Source: Verrucomicrobiaceae bacterium (GTDB lineage Bacteria; Verrucomicrobiota; Verrucomicrobiia; Verrucomicrobiales; Verrucomicrobiaceae). Taken from it: a stretch of DNA of 64,000 bases. The number at the start of each line of letters is the position of its first letter. Position 1 is the stretch's first letter. Position numbers and translations under genes: made by a program. Where the stretch lies: positions 310,001 to 374,000 of the forward strand of contig CANIBP010000001.1 of NCBI GenBank assembly GCA_947466075.1, read 5' to 3'. The notes under the pieces are model-generated. The model saw only the letters and a list, made by a program, of their open reading frames with translations. It was not told where the DNA came from and did not search any database. Below, one piece after another: positions 53,901-60,241 of this stretch.

Positions 53901-54583
53901 CCTTCATCGAAGCACTGGAAGTCGATAGTGACTTCGTCCTCCGCCTTGGTCGGATTTAAAAGCGTGGCGAGCACATTAACCGTCGTCATCTCGCCCTCGA
54001 TCACCGGCACCACATGTACGCGCTCCAACGAGATCGCCGGCACATAAACCAAACTCACATGTCGATACAGCCCGCCGTAGCGATTGAAGTCGCTCAAGTC
54101 CGACGGAATACTCTCCGCATCACGTGAGTTGTCGCACATCACCGCAATCGGCACCTCGCCTTTAAACTTCTCATTCTTCGCAACGTCCGTGATGTCCACC
54201 GTCCACTCATCGTAGCCGCCGACGTGCTCACCGACCTTGTCTGTATAAACAAACACCTGCGACTTCTGCCCCGCACCATCAAAGTGCAGCAGTGTGCGAC
54301 CGTTCGGATACGGGTTCGCGATCTTCAGCCGCGTGCGATACCAGCCCGGCCCTTGATAATATTTCACATCAGGATCCACCGAGTCACGCCCATTGAAGCA
54401 ATGCGGCAGTGTCACCTTTGACCACGCCACATTATCACTGGCTGCATCGCCACGCCAAACCTCCCACGGACTGCCCAGCGTCCCCTGATAATGCTCCCAG
54501 CCTTCGCTAAGGCGTTGCGTGGTGTCGGCAGCGATGAGATGTGAGCCAAGCAGTATGAGGATCAGGATGATGCGTGAATTCAT
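50975..54583 (-). CDS. GH2 glycoside hydrolase fused to an alginate-lyase-family domain
   Basis: From the second Met (54583, MNSRIILILILLGSHLIAAD) the protein has 1202 residues, with a signal peptide. Residues about 20-800 form a GH2 enzyme: a sugar-binding jellyroll (YYQGPGWYRTRLKIANPYPN), immunoglobulin-like domains, and a TIM barrel with acid/base Glu in IIMWGMGNENDWPGDFEVFD and nucleophile Glu in HFFHAEWGGDSHAHRF. A Thr/Lys/Ala linker follows (about 805-840, SKTTKPAKTTTEAKAPAVAS). Residues about 840-1200 are an alginate-lyase-fold ((alpha/alpha) toroid) domain of the PF05426 type, with GDYWWPDPKKPNGLPYIKRD, HAKNNHAVAFHLQLAVFADF (NNH) and KPYGYSIFQLDNMTMLC (catalytic Tyr candidate). The same lyase type is encoded next door as a stand-alone gene. 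One polypeptide would thus cleave both glycosidic and uronic-lyase linkages. Confidence 0.9.
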   Translation of the reverse strand: MNSRIILILILLGSHLIAADTTQRLSEGWEHYQGTLGSPWEVWRGDAASDNVAWSKVTLPHCFNGRDSVDPDVKYYQGPGWYRTRLKIANPYPNGRTLLHFDGAGQKSQVFVYTDKVGEHVGGYDEWTVDITDVAKNEKFKGEVPIAVMCDNSRDAESIPSDLSDFNRYGGLYRHVSLVYVPAISLERVHVVPVIEGEMTTVNVLATLLNPTKAEDEVTIDFQCFDEGGKPMFFDKLSPVKLPWSGEKQMFSFGIPKPVLWSPKSPSLYCVDVTLKSKNGEQKVSERFGIRSTEWVDNGPFKLNGERLLLKGTHYHEDHAGVAAAVPDDVVRKTLTMIKDMGANFVRLGHYQQAPLVLDLCDELGLLVWEEVPWCRGGIGGEAYQKQAKDMLRAMIDQHRNHPSIIMWGMGNENDWPGDFEVFDKEKIRGLMKELNDLSHELDPSRPTCIRRCDFCKDIVDIYSPSIWAGWYSGRYTEYRAAAEKALKDTKHFFHAEWGGDSHAHRFSEEPEKMVAKVETGKGTAEKGKAYKGTGGKVRMSKDGDWSESYMCNLFDWHLKEQEDMPWLTGSAAWIFKDFATTLRPENPVPRVNQKGVVERDGTPKETYYVFQSYWSEKPMMHIFGHGWPVRWGDAGEEKEVRVYSNCAEVELFVNGKSVGVKQRKVSDYPAAGLHWMVRFNEGENKLRAVSKDLGDEITFGYQTQKWSKPAKLKLEEIAQNDGIATMEVRMLDTNDVPCLDCSNIVRFGLNGDGRLIDNLGTSTGSRVVQLCNGRATIQCEIANYKVCVSVSSEGRKPQFKYVTDARAPATESKTTKPAKTTTEAKAPAVASLTPKLTLDVAAIDEDRILKAATAALSQAPVTITAFPAKLSEGGPNDFYSNGDYWWPDPKKPNGLPYIKRDGETNPENFSQHRMVVKTLRDSVAALAAAYKITGEDKYVTKAAELLKVFFLDAKTRMNPSLNFAQAVPGVSPGRGIGIIDTLHIIEIPAAVKAMEKSKVFPADMAKDLRQWFRGLAEWMTTSKNGDEEAHAKNNHAVAFHLQLAVFADFIGDEAKLALCRKQFKEVFVAKQMAEDGGFPLELARTKPYGYSIFQLDNMTMLCQVLSTPTDNLWTFETKDGKSIAKAIAYLYPFLADKSKWTLPPEVNAWEGWPARQPNLIFGGLMLGEQKYLDLWQKLPADPTDPEVQRNIGITQPLLWIK

Positions 54584-54611
54584 GGTCAAAGTGTTGGGGC
54601 GGTAAGATCAA

Positions 54612-55814
54612 TTATTTCACAAACAAGAGCTGGAAGCGTTTACTGGGCGAGTCGTCATACTTGGCAATGACGGTTTCGTAGGCGCTGGTGCTGTAAGCGA
54701 GGGTGGCCTGTCGAAAGATGGGCATGAACTCGGACTCATGCTTCTCTTTGATCTGAGGCAGCGGCCATGGCTTCGGCGGCACATCGGCGTAGGGCAGCAT
54801 GAAATCGATGGCCTTACGGATGCTGCGGCCGTCCTCGGTGGTGAAGTTCCAGAGATCGACACCTGCATGTTCTCCGAGCGTGGCGAGTTCGGTGAGGGCG
54901 AAAAGATTGAAGCGTGAATAGCTGAAGGACGTGGTGCGGTCCAGTTCGAGCGGTTGTTTGCCATCTGGCTCGATCTGCACGGCGATGCGGCGCAGTTTGG
55001 CTTCTTCGAGCATGCGCTTCGCCGAATCGTCGCGACCGAGAACTAGCGCTATGCGAACGGCTTGCACGTCGAAGAAGGTGCCGTGGTTGTTTTTGGCATT
55101 GTGTTCGTCTTTGCCAGGATCGCTCTTCAGAAGCCAGTCGTGGTAGGTGCGCAGCCATTCTTTGAGAGCCTTCTGGTCTTCTTTAGGCCAAGCGTTGGAT
55201 TCGGCGAGCAATCCCAGCGCATCTGCCGCGACGGAAACGTGCAAGGCTTCTAAAATGCCAGTTTCGCGTCCGTCATTCACGCCCATGATAGCCTGCGCAT
55301 ACTTCAAATGCGGGTTCATGCGCGTGGTAGGATCGAGGAACCACACACGGGCCACTTTGGCGGCGCCTTGGGCATAGGTTTCGTTGCCGGTGAAGTAGTA
55401 AGCGAGGGCGAGGGTTTCGACGTTGTCGCCCATGACCTTGATGGCCGGACTATCGTTTGCTTTGGGATCGCGGCTTTCGGGGTTCACTTTGCCATCGTGA
55501 CGGACGTAGGGCAGACCGTCCTTCGTTTCTGGATTTGGCCAGAAATACGGCGCGATGCTCATGTAGTCATGCTTGTCGCCGCTGGGAGGAAGTTTCTCCT
55601 TATTCGTCACCGAAGGCGGCGCTTCGGCCAAGGCCTTGTCCGCATCGGTAACGAGTTTTCTGAGCGCTTTAGCGAGGTTTTTGTCGCCTGCAGAGAGTTG
55701 CGCTTTTGCCTTGGCCAATGAGCCAGGTTTGGCGCTGAAATAGCGAGGCGCTGGCTCTGCAGCGATGGCCGCCGAGAACACAAACAAGGCAAGAAGAGGA
55801 GCGAAACGATTCAT
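54612..55814 (-). CDS. Secreted alginate-lyase-family (PF05426-type) polysaccharide lyase
   Basis: The 400-residue protein has a signal peptide (MNRFAPLLALFVFSAAIAAE). The body is an alpha/alpha-toroid of the PL5/PL38-like alginate lyase family: MSIAPYFWPNPETKDGLPYV, VARVWFLDPTTRMNPHLKYA, KDEHNAKNNHGTFFDVQAVR (conserved NNH) and RTTSFSYSRFNLFALTELAT (Tyr in SYSRF). It probably cleaves mannuronan or glucuronan-type polymers by beta-elimination. It is the first enzyme gene after the third sigma/anti-sigma pair (20 nt gap) and is followed after 22 to 28 nt by a gene that contains a related lyase domain fused to GH2, suggesting tandem duplication and fusion. Confidence 0.88.
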   Translation of the reverse strand: MNRFAPLLALFVFSAAIAAEPAPRYFSAKPGSLAKAKAQLSAGDKNLAKALRKLVTDADKALAEAPPSVTNKEKLPPSGDKHDYMSIAPYFWPNPETKDGLPYVRHDGKVNPESRDPKANDSPAIKVMGDNVETLALAYYFTGNETYAQGAAKVARVWFLDPTTRMNPHLKYAQAIMGVNDGRETGILEALHVSVAADALGLLAESNAWPKEDQKALKEWLRTYHDWLLKSDPGKDEHNAKNNHGTFFDVQAVRIALVLGRDDSAKRMLEEAKLRRIAVQIEPDGKQPLELDRTTSFSYSRFNLFALTELATLGEHAGVDLWNFTTEDGRSIRKAIDFMLPYADVPPKPWPLPQIKEKHESEFMPIFRQATLAYSTSAYETVIAKYDDSPSKRFQLLFVK

Positions 55815-55834
55815 CAGCAGATCTCAATAGATAT

Positions 55835-56782
55835 TCACGGCAATGGTGGGCGAGAACTCAGTGTCACGCGAACGTCATCCGCGTAGCTGCCAGTGAAGAC
55901 GGAGGCGTTGGTAGATTCAAATAACTGATTGATGTGCAAGCGCACGACAAGAAACTCGGTGTTTGGTGGCAGGCGCATCTCCGTACTGAGCCGCTGCCAG
56001 CGCGCAGGATCGCGATCCAACTTGGTGCGATTACTGCGCACCATGGCGTTTGCTTCGTTCTCTAGTGCGGTGCCGATGTAGCTCGTGCTGTCTGGCAAAG
56101 AATCAGCATCCATTGCAAAGAGGGAAATTGCGCAGCCAAACCGCTCGCCGTCAGAAAATGGCACCGCATTCACACTGGCTGAAGCCTGTACTACCGCTCC
56201 ACCGTTGCTGAACTCGTGACGATGCTCGCGCAAATCAATGAGGCGATAAACATCCGCGATGTGTCCGCCCGCTGCCCGGGGTTTGCCTTGAAAATCCGCT
56301 CGCAGGAAACGCAGCATGCGCTGTCCGTTCTCAGGTTTCATGTCCTGCTCCGATCCAACGACCTCAGCATGGTCGCCCCGCCAGACGCCAGCCTCTAAAG
56401 AAACCTTTGAAGCGACTTTTGTTGATCCCTCAAAGCTGTCATCCAGAAGAATGATGGAACTGGCCAATGGCACCACATACGCATAAACAACCGACGCACT
56501 GAACAACCCGATGACCAACCCCGCTGCCGCAGCAGCGAGCGGACGCCAAGAAAACCAGCGAGTGCTTCTGGTTTTCACAGGCAAAGACCGACCTGTTACC
56601 ACCCGCATGGATGCATTTTGAAGTGTGTGCTCCAGAAGTCCATGGATAGACGCGGTCTGCCAGTAACGAGCGCGGGCGTCAGCCGACTGTTCCAGCAGGG
56701 CGCTTAGTTTCTTGGCATTAGGCTCGCTGAGACGGTCCTCGAGGCAATCTTCGATGAGGGCATCAAGTTCGTTGTGTTTCAT
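55835..56782 (-). CDS. Anti-sigma-like single-pass membrane protein with CBM-like outer domain
   Basis: From the ATG at 56782 (MKHNELDALIEDCLEDRLSE) the protein has 315 residues. Cytoplasmic helices (1-75) lead to one membrane helix (about 82-105, LAAAAAGLVIGLFSASVVYA). The outer domain begins ILLDDSFEGSTKVASKVSLE with AGVWRGDHAEVVGSEQD following, and runs through GQRMLRFLRADFQGKPRAAG, IADVYRLIDLREHRHEFSNG and TEFLVVRLHINQLF to SYADDVRVTL. This is the jellyroll style of carbohydrate-binding modules, so a role as polysaccharide sensor is plausible. The sigma stop lies 1 nt upstream. The helix and outer-domain pattern are paralogous to the protein at 43.8 kb. Confidence 0.82.
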   Translation of the reverse strand: MKHNELDALIEDCLEDRLSEPNAKKLSALLEQSADARARYWQTASIHGLLEHTLQNASMRVVTGRSLPVKTRSTRWFSWRPLAAAAAGLVIGLFSASVVYAYVVPLASSIILLDDSFEGSTKVASKVSLEAGVWRGDHAEVVGSEQDMKPENGQRMLRFLRADFQGKPRAAGGHIADVYRLIDLREHRHEFSNGGAVVQASASVNAVPFSDGERFGCAISLFAMDADSLPDSTSYIGTALENEANAMVRSNRTKLDRDPARWQRLSTEMRLPPNTEFLVVRLHINQLFESTNASVFTGSYADDVRVTLSSRPPLP

Positions 56783-56783
56783 G

Positions 56784-57317
56784 TCAGGACGCGTTTTTAA
56801 GTTCGGTGGAGACACAGTCGCGCAGAAAAGCGCGCGCTTTAGTAAGAGCCACGCGTACAGCCGTGGAGGTCATGCCGAGGCCATCCGCCATCTCGTCAGA
56901 GCCCTGTCTGCCCGAGTAGCGCCGCCACAGGATGTCGCGGCTTTTGGGGGCAAGTTTTTCGACGCAGCGATTCAGTGCCTCTTCACGTAATGAGATCAAT
57001 TCAGGTGCCGGTGTCTCTTCAGCGAGCGCAATGATAGCCGCCTCGCTCAATACATTCGCCCGCTTCTGCTGCCGGAAGCTTTCCAGCACCTTGAGCCTGG
57101 CAATGCAACAGGCCCAGGCGACGAAATTGGTTTCCAGTTCAAACGATGATGCCTTTCGCGACACCGTCAGGAAGGTTTCCTGCAACACATCATCCGCATC
57201 TGTCAGCGAAGGCAGCAACGCGCGCACAAAAGTCCTGATCGCGCCTTCATTCCTCACAAATAGCAACTGCACCTGCTCGGCAGGCGTTGCTGGCATCATT
57301 CGTAAATCGTCGGTCAT
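56784..57317 (-). CDS. ECF-type RNA polymerase sigma factor
   Basis: From the ATG at 57317 (MTDDLRMMPATPAEQVQLLF) the protein has 177 residues. Region 2 is VRNEGAIRTFVRALLPSLTD, then ADDVLQETFLTVSRKASSFE, then FVAWACCIARLKVLESFRQQ. Region 4 is LNRCVEKLAPKSRDILWRRY, then SGRQGSDEMADGLGMTSTAV, then RVALTKARAFLRDCVSTELK. It has no region 3 and is typical of the small ECF factors of Planctomycetes and Verrucomicrobia. It ends 1 nt before its anti-sigma gene. Genes down to PL6 at 45.4 kb lie in the same direction with gaps of 74 nt or less, so it may control the whole lyase-sulfatase unit. Confidence 0.92.
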   Translation of the reverse strand: MTDDLRMMPATPAEQVQLLFVRNEGAIRTFVRALLPSLTDADDVLQETFLTVSRKASSFELETNFVAWACCIARLKVLESFRQQKRANVLSEAAIIALAEETPAPELISLREEALNRCVEKLAPKSRDILWRRYSGRQGSDEMADGLGMTSTAVRVALTKARAFLRDCVSTELKNAS

Positions 57318-57443
57318 CAGGAGTAATGACACGATGGGGTGATTTGTTTCCAAGAAAGTTCAAAAACTCCGTGAACCGCAGTCTGGCGCTTGCGCTGCAC
57401 CCGAACAGCTTCGCTTGGATAGTATTCTGGTGCCCCTTTTGGA

Positions 57444-58802
57444 TTAAGGCTTTGGAGGTCCTTTGCCCTTCCCTTTGCCTTTACCTGGACCTTTGCCGGG
57501 TCGCATCGCCTCGCCCTGCACTTCTCCTTTTTCCAATGCGGCGAAGGCTTGCTCACCAAGCCCGGCACGAACATGAGCTTTTAACTCTGCTTGGAGCTTG
57601 GCGGCGATGTCGGGCTTTTGTTTGGCGATGTCTCGCGTTTCACCGAGATCATTCTTCAAATCAAAGAGCAGACCTTCCTTGGTGTCCCAGAAGTACATCA
57701 GCTTGTAGTCACCTTTGCGGATGGCGGACTGCGGATGTTCGACCTCGACAGCCTGATGCCAGACGAAGCGATCAATGGGGCGATTCACCAATGCTTTGCC
57801 TCCACTGAGCAGTAGCGGTTTCCAACTACCACCTTCGACGCCTTTCGGTAAAACGAAGCCGGGCGACGCGAAATCGAGCACCGTGGCCATGATGTCGTAG
57901 CTGATCACGGGTGTGTCGCAGCGTGTGCCGCCTTTGATGCCGGGACCGCGCACGATAAGCGGCTCGCGGATACCGCCTTCGCCGAGATCGCCCTTGCCCC
58001 CGTTGAGGATGTTGGTGCGGCCGCCATTGTCGGAGGTGTAGATGACGATGGTGTTCTCCGCGATGTGCAGTTCATCGAGCTGCTTCAACACCTCGCCAAT
58101 GCAAGTATCGAAGTCCTCCGTCATGGCGGCCATCACGGCGCGATCGCCCTTGCCGCCTTTACCGGTGTCCATGCCTGCGTATTTCTTGAGCGTGGAGGCC
58201 AGTGCCTGCGGCTGATTATGCACAGCGTAATAGCTAAGCTGGAGATAAAACGGATGACCGCCCTTTACCTGCGCATCCATGAAAGCCTTCGCCCGCCGCG
58301 TGATGCCAAATGACTGTTTCGGGTCTTCGGGATCGGTGGTGTCGCCATCCTCGTTCATCGTGATGCCATCGCTCGCATCGTAACCCATCGATTCTGGCGT
58401 GTGAAACCACTGCCACTTGCCGAAATGCGCCGCCTTGTAGCTGCGATCAGCCTTTTTGAGTGTATTCACGATTGAATCCGTGACCGGCGCACTCCAGTTG
58501 CGCGCGTTTTTGTCCGGCGCATTCAGTGTCGTAGTCGTGCGGCCCATCTGAATGGCCGCGCGCGAGCACTCGCACTTGCAGTGTGCCGCATAGGCCTGCG
58601 AAAACGTCATCCCCTGCGCCGCGAGTTTCTCCAGATTCGGCGTATGAAACTCGCGGCTCGCACTGCCCGGTTCATCCGCCTTCATCCGCACCGAAGTTCC
58701 GCTCCATGATTGGTCATCCGCGAGAATGAAAAGGATATTCGGTGCTTTGGCTGAGGCATTGATGCCAAAGCACAGCAGGGTGGCGATAAGGAGAGCTTTC
58801 AT
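57444..58802 (-). CDS. Sulfatase-family protein with atypical CxCxR active site and Lys/Gly-rich tail
   Basis: The 452-residue protein has a signal peptide (MKALLIATLLCFGINASAKA). The sulfatase fold is clear: ILFILADDQSWSGTSVRM (metal Asp pair at 29-30), SYKAAHFGKWQWFHTPESMG, FYLQLSYYAVHNQPQALAST and IVIYTSDNGGRTNILNGGKG. The active-site segment, however, reads CKCECSRAAIQMGR (C75, C77, C79, R81): the formylglycine Cys (C77) is present but the usual Pro of CxPxR is a Cys. The Pro is part of the FGE recognition motif, so activation may be different. The last 20 residues are a Gly/Lys/Pro repeat (GKGPGKGKGKGKGPP). The stop of the phosphatase upstream lies 3 nt before its start. Confidence 0.88.
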   Translation of the reverse strand: MKALLIATLLCFGINASAKAPNILFILADDQSWSGTSVRMKADEPGSASREFHTPNLEKLAAQGMTFSQAYAAHCKCECSRAAIQMGRTTTTLNAPDKNARNWSAPVTDSIVNTLKKADRSYKAAHFGKWQWFHTPESMGYDASDGITMNEDGDTTDPEDPKQSFGITRRAKAFMDAQVKGGHPFYLQLSYYAVHNQPQALASTLKKYAGMDTGKGGKGDRAVMAAMTEDFDTCIGEVLKQLDELHIAENTIVIYTSDNGGRTNILNGGKGDLGEGGIREPLIVRGPGIKGGTRCDTPVISYDIMATVLDFASPGFVLPKGVEGGSWKPLLLSGGKALVNRPIDRFVWHQAVEVEHPQSAIRKGDYKLMYFWDTKEGLLFDLKNDLGETRDIAKQKPDIAAKLQAELKAHVRAGLGEQAFAALEKGEVQGEAMRPGKGPGKGKGKGKGPPKP

Positions 58803-58805
58803 GAT

Positions 58806-60230
58806 TTAAAGACGGCGAGCGGAGGGTTTGATCGTGTAGCTGTGCTCGACAGTGCCGTTCTCAATGTTGTCGCGTGTGACACCGGGCACGATGGAACGCA
58901 CATAGTCCACCTTCGCCTGCTGGGGTTTGACTGTCACTCGCACATGGCCAGAACTACCGAGGATGGTACCGGTGTAGCCATAGTCTTCCGCGCTGCGTGT
59001 GCCGCCGCTCGGATGGCCGGGCTGCGGCACTTCTTGATAGATGATGCCGTCGAGTTCTTCCTTGGCGAAAAGATGATCGTGCCCATGGAAGATGGCGCTG
59101 ACGCCGGTTTTGACGAAGAGCTGATGCAGTGGCAGCGCCCAGCCGGGGCGGTGTTCTTTGAAACCGTCACTTCCATCGGCATTTTTGCCACCCCACTCCA
59201 TGAACGGTGCTGGCGTGACGCCACCACGCACGTCCTTGCCCAGTCCGCCGACAAGGTGATGAATGAAGACGAATTTGAGCGGAGCCTTGCTGCTTTCGAG
59301 TGCCTTCGTGAGCCAGCGATACTGCGCTTCGCCCAAAGTCGCGCCCCAGTTGTCGTTGCCGCGTTGCGTGGTGGCCCAGAAGGGATCGAGACCGACAAAC
59401 AACGCACTGCCCCACTCAAAGGCGAAGTAGCTGTGCTTATCATTTCCATCCGTGGGATTCGGGAAAAAGTTGTGTCGCATGCCCAGCGACCACTTAGCCA
59501 TGTCTTCACGATCACCGCGTTCACCATCGTGATTGCCTAGCACCATGAGAATCGGCACGCTGTGCGCCACGCGGCCCATGTAGAAACGCTGCGCACGATA
59601 CTGCGACTCCGAACGCGTGTAGAAGCTGCCAAACTTGTCCACCATCGTCGTGTCGCCGAGGTCGATCATGAAGTCGGGCTTGTCAGCGAGGATGTTTGCG
59701 AGCGTTTGCTGATACACGCGTACATCCGTGCTCATGTCGAGATGTGAGTCCGCCTGCATGGTGAAGGTGAAGCTCGAAGCCGGTTCACGCTGCGTGTGAA
59801 AGCCACGCACTTCATCGCGAACCGGTTCACCGCCGCCGATGCGATACGTGAGTTGGAAAGAGTAAGCGGTTTCTGGCTTCAACTGACCGAGCAGGATCGT
59901 GTGCGACTGGCCAGCGGTGAGTTTCACGACCTCGCTGCGCCGGGTGAACGCGGCAGCGCTTTCGCCATACGACACGAAAGCTTCCATATCCTGCCACGCA
60001 AGCACACTGAGTGAAACGGAATCAGCACCTGGTCGGCAGAGCCACACGTTGAAAAGATACGGTGGCACGACGGCAGGCTCGACCTGGCCGCCAGGCCCGG
60101 CTCCCTGGCCCTGGCCACTTTTGCCGCCATCGCCTTTTCCTCCTTTGCCTTTCTCTTTCTCCTCCGGCGCAGCGGCGATGACGAGCAGAGCCAGAAGCGC
60201 TGCTGAAATGGAAATGAATGCGGGTTTCAT
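58806..60230 (-). CDS. Secreted calcineurin-type phosphoesterase (purple acid phosphatase-like)
   Basis: From the ATG at 60230 (MKPAFISISAALLALLVIAA) the protein has 474 residues; an in-frame start at 60245 is also possible. After the signal peptide comes a Lys/Gly/Gln-rich segment (about 22-52, EKEKGKGGKGDGGKSGQGQG), then a fibronectin-III-like domain. The metallophosphoesterase motifs follow in order: MQADSHLDMS, MIDLGDTTMVDKFGS, ILMVLGNHDGERG, KFVFIHHLVGGLG and IFHGHDHLFAKEELDGI. Dinuclear-metal ligands are all present. It probably hydrolyses phosphomonoesters of sugars or releases phosphate from polysaccharide. It is flanked on both sides by sulfatase genes with a 4-nt overlap or a 3-nt gap, implying one transcript. 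Confidence 0.9.
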   Translation of the reverse strand: MKPAFISISAALLALLVIAAAPEEKEKGKGGKGDGGKSGQGQGAGPGGQVEPAVVPPYLFNVWLCRPGADSVSLSVLAWQDMEAFVSYGESAAAFTRRSEVVKLTAGQSHTILLGQLKPETAYSFQLTYRIGGGEPVRDEVRGFHTQREPASSFTFTMQADSHLDMSTDVRVYQQTLANILADKPDFMIDLGDTTMVDKFGSFYTRSESQYRAQRFYMGRVAHSVPILMVLGNHDGERGDREDMAKWSLGMRHNFFPNPTDGNDKHSYFAFEWGSALFVGLDPFWATTQRGNDNWGATLGEAQYRWLTKALESSKAPLKFVFIHHLVGGLGKDVRGGVTPAPFMEWGGKNADGSDGFKEHRPGWALPLHQLFVKTGVSAIFHGHDHLFAKEELDGIIYQEVPQPGHPSGGTRSAEDYGYTGTILGSSGHVRVTVKPQQAKVDYVRSIVPGVTRDNIENGTVEHSYTIKPSARRL

Positions 60231-60241
60231 CGGTGTGAGTC

